This document shows positions 21,761 to 34,424 of a stretch of DNA of 64,000 nt, in pieces. This stretch comes from Petrosia ficiformis (lineage: Eukaryota; Porifera; Demospongiae; Haplosclerida; Petrosiidae). The position numbers and the translations under genes are program-made. The DNA lies in assembly GCA_947044365.1 (NCBI GenBank), contig OX345636.1:62865537-62929536 (forward strand), written 5' to 3'. Under the pieces are notes generated by a model that worked only from the letters and a program-made list of their open reading frames with translations, ran no database searches and was not told the DNA's origin. Position 1 is the first letter of the stretch. Each line of letters opens with the position of its first letter.

Positions 21761-24700
21761 CTGTGTACACACAACCGTATGACACTTCATACATGTACAC
21801 ATAGGAAATATCAGAAAAATAATTTCACTCATGTTCTTTGCATAGCAAAAAGAAGGTTTGGAGAGTGTGTATAAAGTCCCTAAGCTTTCACCTTAAACAA
21901 GCAGTGTACTGCACATTCCTCCCATTTTTGTGCATTCAGTGCTAGTTTTGTCACAAAATGTAGTTGCTTTTTCACTTAGGCTAGTTGGTGCACTACTCAG
22001 AACTAAAATGCTACATTTCATGTAATAATCATTACATTATGGTGTTATTACTACAAACAGTTTTGCTATCTATTGTGACAAAGTTAAAACCTACAATTCA
22101 TTACTAATCTTCTATTTACACAATATTAATTACAATTACATGCATGGGTTAGCTCTCCTTCAATTATTATTGTAATTGTAACATACCAGCAGTGTCAGTT
22201 TCATCCTTCATCCTCCTCACAATAGTATCCAGACAACACTCTTTTTCCATTACCTCTAGTACCACATCTAGCATATCAGGATTCTCATGAACAGCCTTTT
22301 CTACATGAATCAGAAGAGTATCGGCTTCTTTGTTCTTGTGACAGACTTCGTTTTTGGAGGTAGTATCAATGATTCCTCTAGCTAAAAGCCCACCAGCTAG
22401 GGAAAATAGACTTGTGTCATTTTCTTTATCATTTAATACACAGCACAGGTCATTCTTGTGGCGTCGTACAATACTGTCAGATGTAACAGGCTCTGATGAT
22501 AATCTTGGGATTCCTACGATTAAACAAATGAAATTTAAATAGTTTATAACTATGTACTACATATTCATACCATTCAAATAGATTGAACCCACAAAGGATT
22601 CATAATGAAGTGCAGTGTGAACATCTTTGACGGTGTCGTATGTCATCTCAACAATGTGACTTATTGAACGATCCTTCTCCTTCAGATTTTTACACAGTGT
22701 TTTACTCCAAATTCTTGTAATGGCTTCTCCTTGTAGAACTATGGTTACAAAGCATGTAACAAGAGACCGAACTGGTGCATTTAGATTTAGAATGTTCTCT
22801 TGGAGAGCAACAGGTGTCAATGAATCACAGTGGTCTTTGGACTCAATTTCTGTAGAAAGGTTTGCCGGACATTTACTCAAACAAGAATCGAAAAAGAATA
22901 AGCAAGATGGGCGATTTTTTTTTCCGTTGAATGGAAAAAGAATATTCTCTTCGATATCCAATATCTCTGTTTCATTACTTGCTTGTGGTACTAAAAATAG
23001 ACGATTAGATCTATTGACACCTACGTGTCCAGCATAGTAAAACACTATATATTTATAGGTGGGAGGGTATTGCACTTTAACAGCTGCTTTCACCAAACAA
23101 GCTATTTTAGAACAAGTTATTTCTCTCTTGCTCCAGACAGCAAAACTCAAATCGTTTTCAAATGTCGAGGATAAATCCTGAACATCAGTCCCATCGGGGA
23201 ACCCAATCAGAAAAGCAATTCCCTGAGCATTTGGTTTATCAGAACATCGTTGTTTAATCTTCATCTTCATTTTCTCCAGTTTCTCAGTACTGACATTAAA
23301 ACCACCTGTATATCGAAGCAATGTATTTAATTTTACTGAAACAAATAAACTTGCAATTAAACCACATACTAAATATAATTATTATGGAATCACAAAACAA
23401 ATTGTAAACAATATATACACATACAATTTGATAAAATTATATACTCTTACCTTGCTCAGGCCCTTCTGGTTTGGATGGATCAAACTGTTCATCAGTTTTC
23501 ACTTCTAAAAGAAATTATTATATTTAATTATAACAAAATAAAATAGAGAAAATGTATATCTATGATTGCTTTATTGTGTCATCATTAATCATTACTGACT
23601 TTCTCATGTCTGGAAACCAATTAATATTTATTTCATTATCCATACTGTTTACTTTTCAGGGTCTTGTGTAATTTTTACAGCCTATTTTTAGCTAGAGAAG
23701 CTATTACTTGCTGTTTGTCCTGTTATTTCAAGCTGCTTTCTTCTGTAGGCTGTACTATAGCTCAAGTGTCAAGTGATTAAAGACAAAACTTCCTTATATA
23801 TTATACATCAACACAGCAATCATAATGATAGCCTTGCAGATCATTAAAATTATAACTATTAATAGATGTTAGCAACATTTGAAACATAATGTAATTGTGT
23901 AGACATTCCATTTAAAAGATATCATTACATAAGTCTATCATGTAATTTATCTGCACATAGTTATTTGAGAATATGAATATTTACATGCTCAACATACTGA
24001 GGTATCTTTTAGTGATTTCATCTGCTATATCCTCCTCTCCTAGAAGTGGACTTCTTAGAGCTTCTACAAGTGTTGACCAATATGCATGACCAGTATTAAT
24101 CCAGCACTCTAGCATAGCATGTTGGCATTCCTGTGATGAGGAGTGACTATGTTGAATGCTTTCCAGTATTCCATCATGTATTCCAAGCATTAGACCAACT
24201 GCTTTCCACTCCACTAAAGATATTGCTCTCAGATCTTCCAGATTAGCTTCTATATTGTTAATTGTAGCACATAAAGAGTTAACATTTATGTTTTCATACA
24301 AACTGACCAGTTAACTTTTTATCATTTTGAGTTACTAACACCTTTACATGGACTCTTGAGAGTTGTCCTTCATGATCTATGAAGGAAAGTAACAAAAACA
24401 TTTTCTTGATGATTATAGTAATATTGATTTCTATTCAGCTAATTAAAATACATACTTCTGAAATGTTGAGGATGATAAACATACCATTTTCAATTTTCTT
24501 TGCTAATTCTTCCTCATTAAGTACTTCACTTTTTAAAGCACGTACAAGTGCCCCCCAGGATGCTCCAACATCTGTAATCCAAAATCTCATCAAATGATAA
24601 TGGCGTTGAAGTATTGAGTGGTGTGTCTGAGATATTTCAGTTAGTTTAGTACGATCTAAGCCAAGAGCTATTCCGAGTTCTTCCCATTGTCGTTGAACTT

Positions 24701-27700
24701 CGGCAGTGGCTTCTAGCACCTCACAAAGGCTGTCAACTGAAATTTAATTCAATAACTTATTAAATTCCTCCAATCAAATGCAATTTAATAATTACCTGAC
24801 AATTGTTTTGATTTCTTTGTTTGTTCCTCCAACTGAGAGAGTAGCTTCACCTTCTCCTCCTCCAATTGTCGAACCAATCCACTATTTTGGTCTAAGTTAT
24901 ATGAAGATATGAAATTTAAGAGATTTTAATTTCAATAGTGATGTGTATTTTATATAATCATTAGGTTTATAATCATGTATGAATACATGCAGTCTATTTT
25001 GATGTACCTGTGAGTCGTTGTATTTCCTTCTGTTCATCCTCTAATGTAGTGAGTAACTCATTTTTCTTAATCTCAATCTGTTGTTTCTCTTCCTCTAGTT
25101 GATTGACCATTTTTCTTGCTTCTCCTTCAGCACTAATACACTTATCTATATACACATACAGACAATGGTTACTCAGCACCAAAACAATATTAGTACAATA
25201 AATACTATATAATAAGTATCATACATCTATTACTAGGTATTGCCAACCACACTATAAATAATACATCTTCAGTGGTGTACCCAGTGGATACCACATTGAA
25301 GCTGTATCATTTATTGTGGGTCCTGCAATATATTTGGATTGGCCCTTTTCTTATATTTCATTGGCTTCATTGCTACTAGAAGGCATATCATTAAAGTGTC
25401 CGATAAAGTAATAACCATATAAATATTTGAAAGGTGTGCCTTAATGTATAATCATATGTATACGTAAATACAAAGTAAATGTAAATGACTAAAATTTTCA
25501 AATACTGTATATGTCTAAAATATTCTGGATCCATATCTGGCAGTCAAAATACACACCTAAACACATCAAATGGTTACCATGGTATATGTAGCATGGACTA
25601 GCACATTCTAAAAATTATACATTCATTATTGTATTGCATAACATAATACACTACCTGAGAGTTCAATGTGTTTTTCTAACTGAGATTGTAAAGCTTTCTT
25701 CTCATCCTCAAGTTTTTGATTCTGTTCTTCCATCATCTCACTCTTCCCTATATTATAAGATGAATATATACTTATCCATGATGGTATGGCTAGCTTCAAT
25801 TAACACTACACAGATAAATTACCTGAAATCTTCTGCTGTTTGTTTAATTCAGTCTCAAGTGTTGCATTCCGTTCATTTATCATATCACACTTGCCTGATA
25901 ATTAATAATAGTATGATTATGAAACCAAATTAGTTGCATTTCCAATACAAGAAATTACCTAAAACTCGCTGTAGTTCTTTCCTTTCTTCATCTAACTGAA
26001 ACTGTAGTTTTTTCTTGTCTGTTTCAAGTTCCTTCCTCTGTTTCTCCGAGAGAGAATTTGAATTTGTATCCATTGTTTGTTTCTCCTTCATCAATTCAGT
26101 CATTTCTACTCACATATTATATATGTATAAGGTAAAATATTAATGCAGACCTAGTCACAAATTACCTTGCACTGCTTTTCTTTCTTGCTCTAACTGACAG
26201 ACTAGTTCTTGTTTCTCTGTTTCAAGATGTTGTAACTCCTTACTCTGTTTCTCCAAGAGAGATAATAATTTCTTTTTTTCTGTCTCCAGTGCTTGATATT
26301 GTTTCTTCATCAATTCACTCTTTTCTGTTCATATTATGTATTAGATACAATGTATAGGAGGGATATAACTTTATAACATACAAGATGTACAAGTTACCTG
26401 AAACTTCTTGTGATGTTTCCTTTTCTCTCTTTATCTGTGACAGTAGTTCTTTATTTTCTGTTTCAAGTTGTTCTGTTTTCTTCTTTTGTTTCTTCAAAAG
26501 TGATGATAACTGTTTCTTCTCTGTATCCAGCAATTCCTTTTGCTTCTCCATCAATTTATTTTTTTCTATTCATGTTATAAATATTTGTGATTAGGAATAT
26601 TCATACAAACATAATATAATAATACTTGCAGTTGACACTAGTGTAAACATATTTAATTCAAATTAACACAAGTTACCTGAAACTTGTTGTAATGTTTTCT
26701 CTTCTTCTGCTATCCGTAGAAGTAGCTCTCCCTTCTCTGTTTCAAGTTCTTCAGATGTCTTCTTATCTTTATCCAAGAGTGAGGATGATGCATCTTCTTG
26801 CTTCTTAGTGGTGTCATTACTTTCATCTGTATTGCAAGAATAGAAACATAAAAACAGTAATTGTAATGAAATGAACATTATCAAACTGAGCAATTGAGCA
26901 GAGATCATGGAGGTAGAAATTAACACAAATCATATATTACAACTGTTGCAGTGCCAGTTCACACTAGCATCTAGAAGTGTTCCACTATTGTTGTTGAGTG
27001 CAGTTTGGTAAGGCTCCATGTTAAAAGTGAATGGAAGCAAGGAACTGAACTAAACTATACTAAATGTGAGGCTAATTTTGTACACTTACGGTATAAATGT
27101 ACAAACCAGTTCGGTTTTGTATAGTTCCAGATGTTTATGTGCTAGTCTGATTGAAGTGATATATATATATATGTAATATAGAGTTATATAGTTGGTTTCT
27201 CAATGGTAATGTTTTCAGTGATATAATTATAGTTCATTTGTAAATTGATAACAGTTTATATTAAAATAGACATCAAGTTGTAGAGTCAAACCAGCATGAA
27301 GTTGTAGGTGTCGGGAAAAAAGTACTTCTCTTATACCTGCTACCAGTCTGTCACAAATCATTTTGGTTTTCATATCACTGTAGTTGCAACTTTCCGCTAG
27401 TTTGTACAGCTCCATGATATACTGTTCTGCTGATTCACCTTCAAGTCGATTTCTTCTATTAAACTTGGTCGTTCAAAAATAATGTTCCTCCAAACTTTCA
27501 GAAAGGCATCAAGTTTCGCTATGACTCTACCATAGACCTTCCTCTCATCTTCAGTAATATTTGTTGATAGTAAGAGTGCTTCAGCTTTTTCTCCTAGACA
27601 GTAGAGTAATGTACTGATCTGTTTAGATGCGTCATCGTTTACTAGTCCAGATGCTACAGGAAACTGTTCGAAGCGTCTCATCCATCTCGGCCAATGATTC

Positions 27701-30700
27701 GGATTTCGAAAGTTAAATAATTCTGGAGGTTGTAAATGTAACTGGGCCATAGTACACCTCTGCGACCATGTGGTATTATTGACTTAACTCTCAAAAGATT
27801 TCTTCTAGAGCAAAATCATTTTGTATTTATACTTACTGGTAGCTAAATATAGAATGTACTAAATATAGAATAGCCATCTATCTTACATACATTATAAGGA
27901 CTACAATAATTGGACAGACGTACAAGATACTACAACAATTACAACAATATGTTAAATACTACAATAATACTTTATACAAAACAATCATTACTAATTATTG
28001 CGAGTCATATTCCACACAGGATATTTTATGATTTGGAGATGTCAACTTATGTTGAATATAATTAGCTTATACTATATGATGCAAGTGGTATAATAGATAA
28101 GAGTTAAGAAAAGTACACTACAATGATGTTGACACAAATCCTGAACTAAACTGTGCTAAATGTGGTGCTAGTTTTTTTCTGAATGATATAGAACATCATT
28201 ATAAGTATAATTAAATAATAATTATATAATAGTTTGTATTGTGTGTATGATATAATTATCATGCAGTAACAGTAATACTATTATATTCAAACAACAAAGG
28301 GATATGCATGTATATTTAACCCTTTAGCGGCGGATGACGTCTACACACGTCATAAACATTAAACCGTTAAAAGCGAATGACGTCTACAGACGTCATGAGT
28401 ACTAATGGTCGTATTTTTGAATTGCTTCGGTATTTTTCAACCAATGTTTTACAAAAGACAGTGCACTACATGTTCTTTAAGCAGTGCAAAACTTGAACCT
28501 ATACGAGTAACAAATCCAAAGTTATAAGCGATCGAATTGCCAAAGACGCTAAGTGCGGGTGTTGGCACTGACAACTGCACTTTCAAACACTCGTCTTGCT
28601 ACTTTCTTCCATCTAACGAAGCATGTATTTGGTATCTACGACTTTGTTATAAGCTCCTCTGTCTAAGTACGTAAGTCATAAGTCTGAAAATGTGGAAATT
28701 ATAAGGGTGTGGGAGTTGTCGACTACTAAATATTCAAGCACTCGCCTTGCTACCTTCTTGCTAATAGCAAAGCATAAATTTTACATCTATAGCTTTCTCA
28801 ACAAACTCCTCTTTCCAGCAAAGTAAGTTAGAAACTCTAGTTTAGTTATAGTGGCGAAAATCATTAGTTACTACACGCTCCACCCACACATTTTCCTAGA
28901 TAATTAATTTCGGAATATATGAAAAACGTCCAGTTTAATTATCGCCTGTAAAGGGTTAATGTACGATAATTAACTTCATTTCAGATGACACAACTAGTTC
29001 ATACTATATATCAATTGTAAAATAAACTACTCAGTGTTTTCCCTAGAAAAAAGTTCAAGCGCATATAAAACCACACCCCTAATTAATTACATAACCACAC
29101 CCTTTACCACACCTTACTTCGCTAACTTCAGTACATTCCTTATCTAACAGCCCACTAAATCTAATGTATTAACATGCAAATTTGCAATCTACATGTAACT
29201 CTGTGGGTTGAATATCGGTTTAATAAATACCTCCGTTCAGCTCTATAACTCTCTTTTTATAAGACTCAACATTTTCATTTACAAAATGTAGCTTGCTGGA
29301 AAGAAGAATTATTAAGAAAACCATTGATGTAAACCTTATGCTTTGCTATCAGCAGGAAAACAGCAAGGCGAATGTTTTAAAGGGCAACGCCCACATTTTT
29401 ACACACCTGTATAAATTTCAAATTTTAAACAGTATAGACTTTTAACTCACTTAGTTAGACAGAAGACTTACTAAGAAAGCCAAAGATACCAAAAACATTC
29501 TTCGTTAGTTGCAGGAAAGAACCAAGGCGAGTGTTTGAAAGTACAGTAGTCAGTGAAAACACATGCTTACACGGAGCAAAAATTAATTAATTGAAGGCGT
29601 GTTGGCACCACACACACATCCAGTTAGTATTTTAAGTGCGCAGAGAACACGCTAAACACGCTTTAGGGAAAACACTGAAACTACTTGAACATAATTATAT
29701 TGTGACATTAAATTTATAGTAATTAAAGTTTCAAGTACATTAACGTCACCAATAATCAATATGAATATAGTTATTAGTATAAATCACATGACCAGTATAT
29801 ATTATTACCTTTTGTTGTTTGACTTGGTTTCATCAATTTCTCAACAGCATCACCTAAAATTACAAAATTAGCATAAATAATGTTACTATGTTATGAAATA
29901 TTTTAGTCAATAATTATCATGATAAACAAACGAGCCTTAAAAGAGATAAGTGATGTGCTATTGACTGTATTGGATGGAAGTGAGTTCCAAACAATGAAAA
30001 ATGAGAAAACGTGAGCGTTTATCTTTGTGAGAAGTCAATATAAACTTTTAAAGCCATTTTCATGGGCTTGTGCCTGACATCACTTACAGGCATTTGGAGT
30101 GCTTCGTAATACTAGGAACATACTCTGCACAACGTATGAGTGAAATGTCACATATATGTGACATCAGTCTTCTGCGGGTTAAGAGCTAAAGCTCAAATAA
30201 TTTAGCAAAGTTTGATCCGTAGATTCTATGGCAATGCTAACTAGAGAACTACCACACTAAATAAATTAAAAAAACAAGAATATAATGAGATCATTCACAC
30301 ATACAGTGATCCAGCTTAATATTAACATGTATGATATGACATTGACAGGCAAATGATCACACACACTATAAATAATTACTTTGGTACATATATTTGGTAG
30401 GCCTTTTTATATAATATAAGTCATGACTATACACAATACATGATTATGAAATAACTAATCATAATATAAAATATTTTACCTTGTACTACTGAAGGCTTGA
30501 CTTTCATATGTTCTTGTTGTGTGGACTAAAAGAAATATTGCTATTATTAATAAAATAATAAATCTTTTATATTATTACTAGTATGAGTATTACTATTATT
30601 GGATATGATAGTTACATATAATATTACAAGTTTAAAGTTGGATTATCTTGTGAAAGTTATAATTAATTTTTACAAAGAAGCTGATAATATTCATTTTCAA

Positions 30701-32910
30701 AGTAGGGAAGATATAATTAAATTATGTCTCAGTTACTAATATGAAATAGCTTCTACTAAATAGTTCCTCTTGAAATGTAAAATTATAATAATAAATATTT
30801 TCCATAAAAAGTCTTTTCATAAATAAAATATAATTATACTGATAATGGAAGATATCATAATAATAATTATTATGAATATACTTTTACATTCTACAACTGG
30901 AGTTAGTGTAATACACAACATTTCAAACCTTAATTAATGATTTCAAAGCTAATGTAATATATAAACCACAATACCTATCAATAAATTATGTTGTAACTAG
31001 TGATAAACAATGGGACTATGAGCCTAACTAGTTTAATACATTCAAATTCAATATATTAACTGATAATGTGGATGTAAAGAACAAGTCATTGTTCAATTAT
31101 AATATTAAAATAACATACCATAGCTCTCTGTAAAATATCAACACAAGTTTGACTATTTCGCCTCTTTGCTTCATCAATAGGAGTACGTCCATTCTGTAAA
31201 ACAATAATATTTAGTAAAGGAGTGTTTGACATGTCTATTTTTAAACACTTTAATATTATAATTATGATAATACTAGAAGTGGAAGTAACAAAAACTTGAT
31301 TCATGATTCTGGTTCAACTGATACAAATAATAATTGGAATTCATAGGAAGATATTTCAAAATTATTAGGAATAAAGTTGTGAACAAGTGGTACAAGTTTG
31401 AAACATGTTTTCAAGTAGAGGTTTTAACATAAACCCAATATGAATTGTGTCAGTATTGTAAGAAATATAATCAGTTGTAATCCTCTCTATATATCAAGTG
31501 ATGAGGTAGGTATTTGTTATTATCATTCACCATATTAATTACACTAACAAATTGCTGAGTTAAAGTGTAATTTACATGAAAGGTGTCAAACTAATATTTG
31601 TAAGTAATATATTATATTATATTTCAGTTGTTTACACATCATAACACATGATGTACTTGATATACTAATCAGAAACAAAATTGAACTATTTGGTCTTACT
31701 ATAATTATAATTATCATAATGGACATAAATTAGGATATGATTATTATAAGTAAAGAAACAATTCATTAATTATAAGAATATTATAATTTGATTACTAACC
31801 TGATTTCTGATATAAAGGTTTGCTCCACTTTCAGTGAGTACTTTTACTACATCATCACGTCCATAGTATGCAGCCTTATGTATTGGTGTGTTTCCATACT
31901 ATGTAAAATAGATATAATATAATATGAATATGTAATCATGTTCAGTATAACTATAATAATTACACAAAGATTAAAAACCACATATTAAACTGGTAAAATG
32001 AAATACATATCTTTTACATTTAGATATACTTCTGGTAAGCTAACATAGTTATGTATGGAAATCATTAAAATTAAATAATATAGTAGATTTGTGTCTACTA
32101 CTATGTTGTAGTCTCTACTTGTGTGTGTTATAGTTGTAAACAGTATACAGTATTACATTGTGTATTAATACTTGTTTCAAAAAACATACATTGTCACAAA
32201 TTACACAAAAACATTATCAAGTTATTCACAATGGATAAATAATATATTGTTGACTACATGAAGCATTGAGCTATACAATATGATATACATGAAGTATCCA
32301 TTCAACTGATCATTAATTGTATTTCTTTTAGAAAATCTAAAATTGACTATTGCATACTAGTGGACTCTACAAATAGGAATTTTTTCACCAAACAATAGTA
32401 TCATGTTTTTCTAATTATCATCAATCCTTAGTGTGTGTGTGTGTGTGTGTGTGTAGGTGTGTATTTACGTGTTGGGTGGAATGCCGAAACTTGTAAATGA
32501 ATCGGAATAATGCCTCCGATCCTGGACGATGGATCTGCTCTAAGAGTCTACTGACCCGGGTATTGCTTTCCTCAAATTCAACAACCAAGAATTTTATTGG
32601 CCAAAGTACTAAGCTAAAAAAATATAAGCAGGCATAATAGGTCTCTCCTCAGCTCTAGTGTTTTTGTTTTCTATTTCCATGTTATTATCCAACTTATCCT
32701 GATGGCCTGTGGTTATTATTATTATAACATAATTAGTGTTATTATACATATGATTTGAAACAAGATTGAAGGAATTAAAGACATACACACAGTACACATA
32801 TGTCGGCATCTTCTGATTAGTACAGGCTTTCTAACTATTTAAATCCGGTCATCAGGGGAGCTCCACAATACGATGATCACATTAAAAGGCTATTACTATC
32901 ACAGATGCTG

Positions 32911-32955
<45 letters not shown>

Positions 32956-33741
32956 TGTGTGTGTGTTTAGAAAAAATGAGACAGCTAGTGTTTACCAGAT
33001 CCTCAGGCCGTACATCTGAATGAACAGGCGGCCCTACGGGGACTGACTTCCCACTGAATGACAGACCTCTCTCTGTCAGGAGGTAACTTCTCCTCTGAAG
33101 CTTCAGTGGTACAAGTATCTGACACTTACTTCACCTCATTCATATCTTATAAAGCTGAAGTGCTAAGCTTAAAAATCTAGACAGGCATAATAGGTCTCTT
33201 CAGCTCTAGTGCTTTTTTTTTATTTCCATGTTTTATTTGATGGTCTGTGGTTATTCTTTTAGCATGTGGGCCTACAGAGTCTGTATATTTTTGTGATTTT
33301 GTATGGTATATATTTAGCAATTAGTTAATTCACAAAAAGCAGTGTAATAAATAGTATTTAACAATCTTAACTTTTAACACATTCACATATGCTTTGATGC
33401 TTTGATGCTAGACTCTTGACAGGGATAGTCTGGCCTTGGGAACCAGAAATGGGGGTTAAAGACATCTTCGGTGGGATCCCTACCATCCCCTCTCTATCCG
33501 TATCTGAAAATGCTTAGAGTCCTGTTCACCAATGCACCAGTAAATACATGTATTAATAACTCACTTACAAAACCTTGAGGTTAAATAAAGGCCCATTCTT
33601 ACTGATTATAAAAGATCCTACTCCCTTGAAAAGTTTGCCTACCATGTGCTTATACACATGTGCTCTCCTAATTAATCTTAGGTGGGCGTTTTTAATTAAT
33701 AATTAAAATTATTACAAGGCTATTACTATTACAGATGCTGT

Positions 33742-33779
<38 letters not shown>

Positions 33780-34389
33780 GGATAATAAGAAAATGTGTCG
33801 ACAAACAGAGGCAGCGTGATTAATGTGCTTGCTGTCAATGGTTTCAATTGCCTGTATTCTGACAGACAGACAGCCGACCACTCTATAGCTGCTTGCACAC
33901 GTTGATAGACCGAATACTTTCCTCCATAGACTTTATGTTTCTGTTGTTCAATGAAACTTTATTGGTGAAATTATTAAAGCAGTGTCATACATGTAAATTG
34001 TATTTAACAATCTTAACTGTTAACATATCCATATGCTTTGATGCTTTGATGTTACTGGACCTTTGACACAGATAGTCTGGCCTTGGGAACCAGAAGGGGG
34101 GGTTAAAGACATCTTTGTTGGGATCCCAACCCTCCCCTCTCTATCCGTATCTGAAAATGCTTATAGAGTCCTGTTTACCAATGCACCAGTAAATACATGT
34201 AATAATAACTCACTTACAAAACTATGAAGTTAAATAATGGCCCATTCCTACTGGATTACAAAAGATCCTACTCCCTTGAAAACTTTACCTACCATGTGCT
34301 TATACACATGTGCTCTCCTAATTAACCTTAGGTGGGCGTTTTAATTAATAATTAAAATTATTGCAAGGCTATTACTATTACAGATGCTG

Positions 34390-34424
<35 letters not shown>

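Noticed and set aside
32609..32809. Extra exon of the ankyrin gene (frame containing KLDNNMEIENKNTRAEERP)
   Set aside because: It has an AG before it, but the sequence belongs to a locally repeated block (also at 33165-33255), lacks ankyrin pattern and runs into a stop without a donor.
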